64,000 nt of DNA from Patagioenas fasciata. Lineage: Eukaryota; Chordata; Aves; Columbiformes; Columbidae. This document shows positions 33,951 to 43,461 of this stretch, piece by piece (the stretch's first letter is position 1; the number at the start of each line of letters is the position of its first letter). Location: positions 15,982,488 to 16,046,487 of the forward strand of contig NC_092559.1 in the NCBI RefSeq assembly GCF_037038585.1. Reading direction: 5' to 3'. The position numbers and the translations under genes were made by a program. The notes beneath the pieces were generated by a model. That model worked only from the letters and a program-made list of their open reading frames with translations, was not told where the DNA came from and made no database searches.

Positions 33951-34499
33951 CTCGCGGGCATTGCTGAGACAGATCGTGTCTCGATCCTGCTCCAGCTAGC
34001 ACCGAGGTATTCTTGGGGAGTGCATCGGACGCGACCAGCTCTCCGCTGCTCACGATGGACCTCTGATTGGTAAGAAGGTGCTTTATCTGTTGCTTTACAT
34101 GGATTATTGGGTACCCATCTGGTCTGGTTCTGGTCTGGTAGCCTGCTGGTCAGACATCTGGTAGCCTGTCGATCAGACACAGCGAAAGCCATGCTCAGTT
34201 GGGCAGGGAGCTCCTGAGGTATTGCCTAGGCAGCCGTCCGTTAGAGGGAAACCTCTGCAGGTTTGGCATCTGGTTTGGTTATTTAAGCCACAGGCTCGGC
34301 ACCTGGTCTGGTCTGGTTATTTGCGTGCACCTGGTCTGGTTATCTATGTTGTTCAGCACCTGGTCTGTAGCCTTGGTAATTTGATCTGTATTTGCTGTTG
34401 AAACTGGTGATTTGATCCGTCTTTACTGTTGTTCTGGTAAAGTTATCTGTGTGTTATCCTTCTGTGTTAATCGCCTGTGTGTTACCCTTTTGTGTTGAT
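33951..34499 (+). other. ERV-B leader with CTGGTCTGGTT repeats
   Basis: The 5' untranslated leader carries several direct repeats of CTGGTCTGGTTAT-like units between about 34110 and 34380. It should contain the packaging signal, which cannot be located by eye. No long ORF precedes gag. Confidence 0.6.
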
Positions 34500-36101
34500 A
34501 TGAGCGATACAAAGATGTCACCATTAGACTGTTTGTTGAAACATTGGAAGGAGGCTGGATTTGGACAATCAATGAGTAAAAAGAAGTTAACTGAATATTG
34601 TACTCACTGCTGGCCTGAATATGACTTGCCTAATGAAATACGGTGGCCGCCGGAGGGTACTTTAGAACCTGGAACTATTAATGAATTAATGAGGTTTTGT
34701 CAAAGGGAAGGTAAATGGGATGAGGTACAGTACGTGGATCTCTTTTTCTATCTTGTACAAAAACAGGACTGGAGGAAGGAATGTGGGTTAATATTAGTAT
34801 GGAGGGGCGGTACTAATGATAAATGTATGGGTTGTACGGCAGAAAAGAAATACATGACGTGTTTGGCAATAGAAAACAGCTGCGGTAATGCCTTAAAATT
34901 AGATTTGCCGTGTCTTGATGTTGCCCCTCCAGAAACTGAACCCTCTGCACCTAAACCCCTTAAACCCTCGGCACCTGTGCGTCTCACTGAAAGTGATATC
35001 AATTCCAGTGGGGATGAGGGGGCAGCAACCGGTGTAAAAGGAGTAACAACTACACCAATATCCCACAGGACTAGGCACAGAGAAAAGGAAGCCCAAAAGG
35101 GGGGTGGACTGCCAAATGTAATAGCACCCCTGAGACAAGCGGTAGGAGTGGGGGGAGAGACGGTTTATGTAAAAATCCCGTTTTCGCCAGGAGATTTAAT
35201 GATCTGGAAACAATCAGCCGGTCCTTACCGGGAAAACCCGGACAAGGTTGCAAGGATAATTAAAATGATAATTAAAATGCAGAATCCTGATTGGGATGAT
35301 TTACAAGTGATTCTTGACACATTAATGGATTCTACAGAAAAGGATATGGTTATACGGGTAGCAAGAGATAAAGCAAGGGAGGATATTCAGAATGGAATAG
35401 TGGGTGGCAATGTTGATGAAAATTTTCCAAAGGAGGATCCCAGATGGGATTATAATACTGGAGGTGGTCAGCTTAGCCTCCGGAGGTATCAGGACTGGTT
35501 ATTGATCGGTGTTCAGACTGCTATGCCAAAACAAATGAATTGGTCAAAATTGTATAATGTTAGGCAGGAAAAGAATGAATCCCCTTCAGCCTTTTTAGAA
35601 AGATTAAAGAAAACTGCAAAGAGATATATGGATTTAGATATTGAAACAGAACAAGCAAGGGTTCAGTTGGCTTTAATCTTTTTGGGGCAGTCTCAGGATG
35701 ATATTCGGAAGAAATTACAGAAACTGGAGGGGGCACAATTACGAGATCTGGATGTCATGTTAGAAACAGCCTGGAAAGTTTATAATAATAGAGAAAAGGA
35801 ACAGTCGAGGCGTTCTCAGCAAGACTTGTTGGCCCTGGTCCAAGGACAAGGCAGGGGAATAGGAATGGAAGTCCGTGGCAGAGGAACTACAGGCGGCCGA
35901 GGGCGCGGTTTTCGGAATGTTCGGGGAACTCCTTTAAGACCTGTTGTAAAGCTTGGTATAAATCAATGTGCTTATTGTAAGGAGGAAGGACACTGGAAAA
36001 ATGAATGCCCGAACCGTCCGGGCTCCACGAGTCAGGTACCAAGTGCAGCAGGGAATGCAATACAAACTATGGTGTTGGGGGAATATAATAATAACAGTTG
36101 A
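34500..36101 (+). CDS. gag: ERV-B Gag polyprotein, intact ORF
   Basis: 533 codons from the ATG at 34500 (an in-frame ATG at 34449 lies in the leader and is less likely) to the TGA at 36099-36101. The N-terminal matrix-like region is followed by a proline-rich stretch (about residues 145-185), a capsid with a major homology region (QEKNESPSAFLERLKK, about residue 360), an Arg/Gly-rich tract (about 465-490) and one CCHC zinc knuckle (CAYCKEEGHWKNEC). One knuckle is typical of gammaretroviruses. Residue 2 is Ser, so the usual N-myristoylation signal is missing at this start. No PPxY or PTAP late motif is evident. It would assemble the particle shell at the membrane. Confidence 0.92.
   Translation: MSDTKMSPLDCLLKHWKEAGFGQSMSKKKLTEYCTHCWPEYDLPNEIRWPPEGTLEPGTINELMRFCQREGKWDEVQYVDLFFYLVQKQDWRKECGLILVWRGGTNDKCMGCTAEKKYMTCLAIENSCGNALKLDLPCLDVAPPETEPSAPKPLKPSAPVRLTESDINSSGDEGAATGVKGVTTTPISHRTRHREKEAQKGGGLPNVIAPLRQAVGVGGETVYVKIPFSPGDLMIWKQSAGPYRENPDKVARIIKMIIKMQNPDWDDLQVILDTLMDSTEKDMVIRVARDKAREDIQNGIVGGNVDENFPKEDPRWDYNTGGGQLSLRRYQDWLLIGVQTAMPKQMNWSKLYNVRQEKNESPSAFLERLKKTAKRYMDLDIETEQARVQLALIFLGQSQDDIRKKLQKLEGAQLRDLDVMLETAWKVYNNREKEQSRRSQQDLLALVQGQGRGIGMEVRGRGTTGGRGRGFRNVRGTPLRPVVKLGINQCAYCKEEGHWKNECPNRPGSTSQVPSAAGNAIQTMVLGEYNNNS
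36099..36101 (+). promoter_or_regulatory. Candidate gag-pol readthrough UGA
   Basis: Gag stops at TGA, and the next codon continues in the same frame through about 23 residues into the protease. This is the gammaretroviral readthrough arrangement (murine leukaemia virus uses UAG). Whether a downstream pseudoknot exists cannot be judged by eye. Confidence 0.7.
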
Positions 36102-36682
36102 CTATATGGCAGCACAAGAACCGATACCCAGAATAAGGAACCCCTTGTGACAATACAAGTGGGGGACCAGGATGTGAGATTTTTAGTGGATACAGGGGCT
36201 ACTTATTCTGTGCTAAATTCTTTACAGGGAACAATAGGTCATAAAACGACAACGATTGTTGGTGCCACAGGGAAGGAAGAAGTACGGCCATTCCTGCAAC
36301 CCTTAGATCTGCGTTTTGGAGAAAAGGAATTAACCCATGAGTTCTTATATGTTCCAGATTGTCCAGTTTCCCTTTTAGGACGGGATTTATTGACCAAATT
36401 GGATGCTGTAATAACATTTGAGAATGGAAACCTGGTAATGAAAATTCCAGAATCTAAGGTGGGACAAATTCTGTTATTAAGAGAAAACCCGGTAGTGGAA
36501 ATACCACAAGCTGTGGAGGAGGCTGTGATCCACACGGTATGGGCGACTGACATACCTGGGAAATTGAAAACAGCCCAGCTTGTAAAAGTGGAATTAAAGG
36601 AAGATGCCAGGCCTGTACAGTTGAGACAGTACCCACTGAAATTAGAAGCTAGGTTAGGAATAGTTCCTCTAATTGAAAATTC
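36102..36682 (+). pseudogene. pro: ERV-B protease and RT N-terminus
   Basis: The frame continues from gag through the TGA. It contains LVDTGATYSV (active-site Asp), an IVGATG flap and LLGRDLLTKL, the usual retropepsin pattern, then the start of RT. A one-base frame change near 36680 ends the ORF in a stop (about 36684-36686) just where the RT continues in ORF 36683-38518. The protease itself looks complete and would process Gag and Pol. Confidence 0.88.
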
Positions 36683-38518
36683 TTGAGATATGGAATTCTA
36701 GAGGAATGTGAAACAGAATATAATACTCCAATTTTTCCAGTAAAGAAGTCCGATGGTAATTACCAATTAGTCCAAGATTTGCGGGCTGTAAACCAGATCA
36801 CTAAGGACATTTATCCGGTAGTTGCAAATCCATACACCTTGTTAACATTTGTGAAGGAGAAATATAAATGGCTTACTGTACTTGATTTAAAAGATGCCTT
36901 CTTCTGCATACCCCTCGACCTGGAAAGCAAAAAGCTATTTGCCTTTGAATGGGAAAATCCATACAATGGAAGGAAAACTCAGTTAACCTGGACACGTCTT
37001 CCGCAAGGATTCAAAAATAGCCCAACTATTTTTGGAAATCAGTTGGCCAAAGAACTCGAGGAATGGACTACGAAAGGCCACATCGTGATCCCTCGACAAT
37101 GGTACCTGTTACTACAATACGTAGACGACATTTTGATCGCGACTGAGACACGAGAACTCTGCATCCAGGTAACGATTGAAATACTGAACCAATTGGGAAT
37201 GAATGGGTACAAAGTATCGAAAAGTAAAGCTCAAATTGCATCCAAGACTGTGATTTATTTAGGATGCGAGCTTTCTCAAGGACAGCGGAAATTAGGTACA
37301 AACCGTGTGCATGCTATCTGTGCTATTTCAGAACCACGAAACTTACATGAATTAAGATCCTTTTTAGGAATGACAGGATGGTGCAGACTTTGTATTATGG
37401 ACTATGGGTTGATTGCCAAACCTTTATACGAAGCACAAGGGAATAAGACGTTCATGTGGGGAAAACCACAACGTGAAGCCTTCCAAAAGCTAAAACAGGC
37501 TTTGATGCAGGCGCCTACCTTGGGCCTGCTGGACTTGAGCAAAGATTTCCAGTTGTTTGTACACGAGCGACAAAGACTTGCCTTGGGGGTATTAACCCAA
37601 CAACTGGGATCCTGGAAAAGACCTGTTGGCTATTTTTCTAAACAGCTAGATCCGGTAAGTACTGGGTGGCCGGCGTGCTTACGGGCGGTAGCTGCTACAG
37701 TAATACTGATCCAGGAGGTCCGAAAATTAACTACGGGAAAAAGGATAGAAGTGTTTGTATCCCATATGGTGACAACAGTACTGGAACAAAAGGGGGGTCA
37801 TTGGCTTTCCCCAAGCAGAATGATGAAATACCAGGTAATTCTGACAGAACAAGATGATGTTGTTCTAAAAACTACTAACCTAATGAATCCTGCTGAGTTT
37901 TTGGATGCAGGTACTGAAGAAGGAGACCTGGAACATGATTGCATGGAAGTCATCGAATACACCCACGCAAGTCGCCCTGATTTGAAAGACGCTCCGCTGG
38001 CAGAAACTGACTGGGAACTCTTTACTGATGGCAGTAGCTTTGTGGAGAACGGAATGCGGTATGCAGGATATGTGATTAGTACTGCCAAGACAGTAATTGA
38101 GGCTAAACCCTTACCGCCAAACACCTCAGCACAAAAAGCGGAATTAATCGCCTTAACTAGGGCATTGGAACTCAGCGAAAACAAGAAAGTTAACATATGG
38201 ACTGACTCAAAATATGCTTTTGGAGTTGTTCATGTGCATGGAGCCCTTTGGAAAGAGCGGGGACTGCTCTCTTCACAAGGAACAAACATTAAGTACCAGG
38301 AGGAAATACTGAATCTGATTAATGCCGTTCAAAAACCATCGCAAGTTGTTGTAATGCACTGTAAAGCTCATCAAAGTGGAACATCGAAAATCATAGAGGG
38401 AAATTGGCTTGCTGATCAAACAACTCGGTCAGTAGCACGGCAAGTGAGGACAATGATGGGTCTTATCTCCCAGAAGGTAAGAGCAATTGATTTATTACCT
38501 TCAGAACCACCTAAATAG
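36683..38518 (+). pseudogene. pol: ERV-B reverse transcriptase and RNase H
   Basis: The 611-codon open stretch holds the RT fingers/palm (FPVKKSDGNYQLVQDLRAVN, VLDLKDAFF), the LPQGFKNSPTIF block and an intact YVDD active site (37118-37129). The thumb and connection follow, then a complete RNase H: LFTDGSSFV, SAQKAELIALT, IWTDSKYAF and a C-terminal HCKAHQ...NWLADQ. All catalytic acidic residues are present. It closes with a premature TAG at 38516-38518; integrase continues in the same frame. It converts the RNA genome to DNA. Confidence 0.92.
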
Positions 38519-39647
38519 TCTACAGAAGATGAAAAATTGGCAAGTCTAGTAAGAACCAGTAAGAATAATTCTGGGTGGTATGTAACCACCAATGGACAAG
38601 TTGTGGTACCAACCACTATTATGAGAGGAATACTTCAGACGGAACACCAGAAGTGTCACTGGGGTGCAGAAGTATTGGTAACTTATTTAAGAAAACATTA
38701 TCTCGGTCCAGATGTTAACAATGGCAAATTCTATCACAGCTAAGTGTGAAATTTGCTTGAAAAATAATCCTTTAGTAAAAAGAAAAACAGAAATGGGGAA
38801 AATAAAGACAGGCATACAACCTGGGGATTATTGGCAAAGAGACTATGCGGAACTCCCCAGAACCCGAGGATTCAGGTATATACTAGTTGGGGTAGATACC
38901 TTTTCAGGATGGCCGGAAGCTTTCCCTTGTCGCACCAACCAGGCGAAAGAAACTGTAAAATAGTTACTAAAGGAAATAATCCCTAGATTTGGGGTACCAC
39001 TGGGGATATCCTCCGATAGGGGACCACACTTTGTTGCACAATTGGTAAAAGAAATCAGCAGATGTTTGGGAATTAAGTGGGAGTTACATACCCCATGGAG
39101 ACCCCAGTCTAGTGGACAAGTGGAGAAAATGAATCAAACCCTAAAAAGGCAACTTAGCAAGATCTGTCAGGACGCAAAAATTCAATGGCCTCAGGCCTTG
39201 CCAATAGCATTGTTGCATATTAGGATTAAACCTAGGAGTGGAATGTCAGTAAGTCCATACGAGATTTTGTATGGCAAACCATATGAAGCACCAAACCCAA
39301 ACCCAGAGGTACATGTGAAAGGAAATCAGGACTTGTACAATTATGTGTTGTCTCTTGGCAGGACATTGAATCGACTCAGATCCGCACTAGTGTGGAATCG
39401 CCCACTAGCGCTCGAGAATCCAGTACATGATATAGAGCCTGGAGACACGGTGTATCTAAGAACTTGGAATGAAGAACCCTTAAAAGAGCGTTGGGACGGA
39501 CCCTATCAAGTACTCCTAACTACATTCACCACAGTCAAAGTTGCTGGAGTAGACTCCTGGATACACTATACCCGAGTGAAAAGAGTCCCAAGACTCTGGA
39601 AATCGCAGATAGTGGGTCCTACCTCGCTCAAGATTATATCGCAGTAA
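38519..39647 (+). pseudogene. pol: ERV-B integrase
   Basis: After the TAG at 38516-38518 the same frame gives an HHCC N-terminus (H..KCHWG). A frame change at about 38712-38745 moves to the frame carrying CEICLKNN and the rest of the protein. The core has DYAELPRTRG (first Asp), ISSDRGPHF (second Asp) and PQSSGQVEKMN (Glu), with an in-frame TAG at 38961-38963 between the first two. The C-terminal domain (PGDTVYLRTW...RWDGPYQVLLTT...WIHYTRVK) is gammaretrovirus-like. The stop codon TAA at 39645-39647 overlaps the env ATG at 39647 by one base. Confidence 0.9.
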
Positions 39648-40712
39648 TGTCTGGTTTGCATTACCAAATTGTGATTTTGGTTAGAGTGTTTGTACTTTTG
39701 AAAACTGGAGAGGGAAGTGCCACTCTATTCCACAAGGCCTCTGATAAACAGTGGGAAAATGGGACTATTCAAATGGAATTGCAAATTAGACCACGAAGAG
39801 CAGTAGATAATAACGAAAGTACCCAGATACCACAGGTGGTATCAGGCAGAGAATCTTATGATAGGATTAATTCGAGATTTCGCACTGACTCAGAATACCA
39901 GTAGCATCACTGCTTGCCTTCCAATTCCAAAATCGGCCGAAGACCCAATACAGTGGGGAATAATATCTACCACCTTACCAGAAATAAACAGAACTGGTAA
40001 AATAGCATGTGAATCCCGCACTAGAAAAGAAGTCATCCCAACAGAACAAAGGGTAAAAGAACAAGGAAAATGGAAAACACCAGGGCCAAAGGAGGATTGT
40101 TTAAAATTACCTGAGGTGAAATGGGTTAAAATAGGAATGACCAGACCATTCAAAAATATAGGTTGGTGTTATTATGACACATGGACCACCAAAGTAGTAA
40201 ACCAAATGGTTGAACAGACTTACTGGGAATGCAAAGATCAGGATAACAAAAATATAACTGAATCATGGAGTAACATGTGGACATTGAGTATTGTACAACA
40301 ATACCAATATAGTGAAGCATTTCCATGGTGTGTACGGTGGTCCAATGTAACAGGAGGAACAACAGTACCATGGTGGAATTGTTCACGAGTAATAACTTGC
40401 CAGACAGATATGAAAGAGATACCAATATCCATCGTTAAAGTTGCGGTAATTGCAGGTTGCATTTGTCAGAAACAATTGGATCTAAAGGAAGGAATCAAGA
40501 TAGGTATTGATGGAAATAGAATTGATTGTAGAGGCGTTATAGGTAGTGTGGGACATCTGGTTTGGGCCTTAAGTGATGGGACCTGGACAACACATTTACC
40601 AATAGCAGGACCAGTAAGGGAAATTACTTTGGGACTGCCAACCCTATGTCCTATTTGGAAAAAGTCTCCCTTGAAAAATGGGCAAGAACTTCTACATGTT
40701 AGGCACAAATGA
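39647..40712 (+). pseudogene. env: ERV-B env, surface subunit
   Basis: The ATG at 39647 starts a signal-peptide-like segment (IVILVRVFVLLK). The frame ends at 39904, and env continues in ORF 39858-40712 in another frame, so a frameshift lies in the overlap. The ectodomain has many Cys and Trp residues and N-glycosylation sites (NRT, NIT, NVT, NCS). It ends at an in-frame TGA at 40710-40712, just before the likely SU-TM boundary. A clear furin site (R-x-K/R-R) is not seen near it. The protein would bind a cell receptor, which cannot be identified. Confidence 0.82.
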
Positions 40713-41381
40713 GAAATAGATGAAGACGATGTGTGGCATGAACCATCAAGCAGTGTTAAATTCGGTTGGGCACTAGAATCTTTCTTTGCACCAATTGCGG
40801 CATACAGAAACAGGGAAATGATTGATAAATTGATCGGGCAAATGGATCGATTGGCTAGAATAACTAAGAAAGGTTTTCGGGAACTTAATATACAATTACA
40901 GGCTACGACCAAAATGACCTTACATAATAAAATGGCACTCGACATAATGTTGTTGAAAGAAAATGGTGTCTGTGGATATTTGAAAGACAGAATGGATCAT
41001 TGCTGCATCCATATTCCAAACGTAACTTCGGAGGTCGAGAAGGACATTTCTCAACTCACCCAAACAGAGATGGAGCTGCAAAAGGAAAAGCAGGATGCAG
41101 AACAGAGCTGGATAGGAGCTCTGTTGGATTCATTTGGTTTAAATTTGGGAGGATGGGTACATTCACTATTAGAAAGTGTAGTTGTACTTACAATTGTGAT
41201 TATACTTCTTTGTTTATTACATGTAGGTATTAAACGTGTGATTAGTCAAACAAATGCTAAGAATAATTGCATTTTCAGTGTCCTGAGTAGGAATTATGTT
41301 AATCCTATATTTGACAGTCCTCCAGCTAGCCCTCCAGCTTATGAACTGTCACATTTGCCAAATCACCAATCAAATCAATAA
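40713..41381 (+). pseudogene. env: ERV-B env, transmembrane subunit
   Basis: It continues in the SU frame after the TGA. A hydrophobic N-terminal segment (about 40758-40800) precedes heptad-like helices, an immunosuppressive-domain-like stretch (MALDIMLLKENGV) and a C-x9-CC cysteine motif. A membrane-proximal Trp region, one hydrophobic anchor (about 41170-41230) and a long cytoplasmic tail ending with SPPASPPAYELSHLP follow. The usual gammaretroviral motif is CX6CC, so the nine-residue spacing is unusual. The tail carries a PPAY sequence. This subunit carries out membrane fusion. Confidence 0.85.
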
Positions 41382-41432
41382 TTGAAGAAGTTGATTGAAG
41401 TGAAAATGCATTGTCTAAAGAAAAGCATTTTC

Positions 41433-41444
41433 AAAGGGGGGAGA
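41433..41444 (+). promoter_or_regulatory. ERV-B polypurine tract
   Basis: AAAGGGGGGAGA lies immediately before the 3' LTR's TG at 41445. Confidence 0.92.
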
Positions 41445-42027
41445 TGTTAGTAACAGAATCAACTTTACAAGATGTTTCCTTCCATGTTCCTTTATGGAAC
41501 AGGAGAATCAACTTTACAAGATGTTTCCTTCCATGTTCCCTTTTGGAACAGGTCAGGATGGGCCTTCGCTAGCTCTACCCTGGATATCGCTGGATCTGTT
41601 ACAGTTGGATTAACATTAAGATAGCAACCAACCTTGTAACCATGGAATTCTTGTATTCAGTAACCAAACTCTATTCTTAAAGTTGACATAGATTTATGGT
41701 ATATTCTTATAAGGCAGGTAACTGTAACCGAGCCTAATTCTTAAGGTGGACAGAGATTTACGATATATTCTTTTAAAGTTGGTACCTTAGAAAATAACTG
41801 GTAAACATAGCATCTTTTAGATAGGAAGTTTGTGTCAGAATAGGTGTGGAATATGCTAATGGTTGTCAGGGGTTGTAATGAATATGTATGTGACTAACTT
41901 GTATAATAAGGTGTAGTCTGAATCACCTGTTCGAAGCCAGCTTTGGGTGCAAACCCCTGGTTTCCCAGCGCTGAAATAAAGCACCGCATATAACTACGTC
42001 CGTGGTTATGTGTCCTGATTGGTAACA
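41445..42027 (+). repeat. ERV-B 3' LTR with 49-bp tandem duplication
   Basis: 583 bp, near identical to the 5' LTR except for a 49-bp tandem duplication in U3 (41455-41503 and 41504-41552) and a few substitutions. It ends GGTAACA next to the right-hand ACTG. Confidence 0.93.
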
Positions 42028-42031
42028 ACTG

Positions 42032-42311
42032 CGCAGCTGCAACCAGGAGGAGCCGGAGGTGGAGACTATGGAAATGGTCTCCCGGAAGTAATTGTAATAA
42101 GAACCGCCTTCTCGTAGAAAGGTTATGAATATGTATAGGCGTTCCTAAAACTTTAATGAATATGTAACACTTTACTGCATTTAACCAAGTTCACAGCTAC
42201 TGTAATTTTACACACGTATTAGGTGAAATGATTCCCTGCGTGTCCGGCGTCGTAAATAAATACATACCTTCCTTATTTACCTCAAGGGCTGTAAGGTCAT
42301 TCTGTGCCTCA
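42032..42311 (+). repeat. ERV-F LTR, 3' part (split by ERV-B)
   Basis: It continues the LTR interrupted at 33395. It carries the GTAAATAAATACATACCTTCC polyadenylation region and ends GTGCCTCA at 42311. It pairs with 59313-59600 on the minus strand. Confidence 0.85.
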
Positions 42312-43177
42312 AAGTGAGTACAATATTGTTTCAAACTTTCTTTTATCAGGATTCCCCACTAAGTTACTCTAATGTGTAAGGATGCATCCTAAGGAGAGCA
42401 AGATGGTACTTCAGTATTCTAATGGAACAGGTTCCCATTTTTTTGTTATGTCCCTGATTTTGGAGGGTGAAAAACATATCTGCATATACTTTCTTACACC
42501 GCGCACACTGTAATTTAACTCATGCCACGTGACTTAAATCAAGGTGTTTTAAGCTCATCTTCTGCTTTATACAGATCACAGGCTAAAGCATACCACCATA
42601 AACAGTAATTACTGTAATTAGCACACACTCAGACAGTTCACAGAGACACGGCTGGTTGGTTTTATGATTTACGAGTTACTTAATGATTTGGAATGGAATG
42701 CATGGTATGTCAGGCACTTACAAAAATACCACGCAGTTGTAGACCAATTATTCCTTTTTCACTGACTTTTACCTTTTCCAGCAGCTGCAAAAGAGAGATT
42801 TCTGCATTACCCTTCACTCTTGCTAAGATTAGTCATTACCAAAAGTCCATCCTGGCCATCGAAATTGAGACACAGAAATCTCAGAGTTGCTCGATCTGCT
42901 CTCAAGATTGCTAGCTGCTGCCCACAAAGAGACTGCAGAAACTCGTGAGACATCTCTCCACGGCTTACTGGCTCCCCGCCAAATGCAATTAAATGGAAGT
43001 TTATTACAACATACTTTATCCGTTGTTTTTGTTGGAGGTCTTTTGTCTGCTCCTGCAATGAACAAAGCAAATGGAGATCTTTCCGAAAAAAAAAACAACT
43101 TTGGGGCACGCCAAAGCTGGCCGTTCTCACCTATTCACATAGCCAACCAGAACACCCTCCTGCCTGGTTCACCAAAA
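42312..43177 (-). other. Leader/internal fragment of a minus-strand ERV-F copy, no clear ORF
   Basis: Read on the minus strand it follows the LTR at 43178-43461 and starts with TTTTGGTGAACCAGG, a primer-binding-site-like sequence. ORFs at 42807-43130 and 42829-43098 (-) have no recognised motif. The part 42340-42490 resembles 12965-13110. It meets the + oriented LTR end at 42311, so the element is truncated there. Confidence 0.45.
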
Positions 43178-43461
43178 TGAGGTTCGGAAATGACTTTACA
43201 ATCCTTGAGATTGTAAGGAAGGTATGTATTTACTTATTTACAGTGCCGGACACACGGGGAATCATTTCACCTAATATGTGTGTAAATTTGAAGTAGTTGT
43301 GAGCTTGGTTAAATGCAGTAAAGTGTTACATATTCATGAAAGTTTTAGGAACAACACCTATACATATTCATAACCCATCCCTGAGAAGGCTGTTAGCTCT
43401 TTAAGTCTTTAAGTGTTAGTTCTTTAAGTCTTAATTAGATAACTGTTAATTCCCTGTAACA
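43178..43461 (-). repeat. ERV-F LTR adjoining satellite array 2
   Basis: TGAGGTTCGG...CCCTGTAACA, minus orientation. A PBS-like sequence beyond its 3' end suggests a 5' LTR. Immediately to the right, satellite sequence begins at 43462 with the motif GGACTCTATAG. Confidence 0.85.

Larger units (their letters stand above)
33392..42031 (+). mobile_element. ERV-B: nearly complete gamma-like provirus with ACTG target duplication
   Basis: Two LTRs (33396-33929 and 41445-42027) flank leader, gag, pol and env. The 4-bp repeat ACTG is at 33392-33395 and 42028-42031. The uninterrupted paralogue at 59601-59604 has a single ACTG (as CAGT), which proves the insertion. A 4-bp duplication and a same-frame gag-stop-pol arrangement are gamma-like traits. 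LTRs differ at roughly six to eight sites by eye plus a 49-bp duplication, so the provirus is young relative to the others. Gag is open; pol and env have a handful of lesions. Confidence 0.93.

Noticed and set aside
42807..43130. Possible host exon on the minus strand (107 codons)
   Set aside because: No recognised domain or splice signals; the position after an ERV-F LTR and PBS-like sequence favours retroviral leader.
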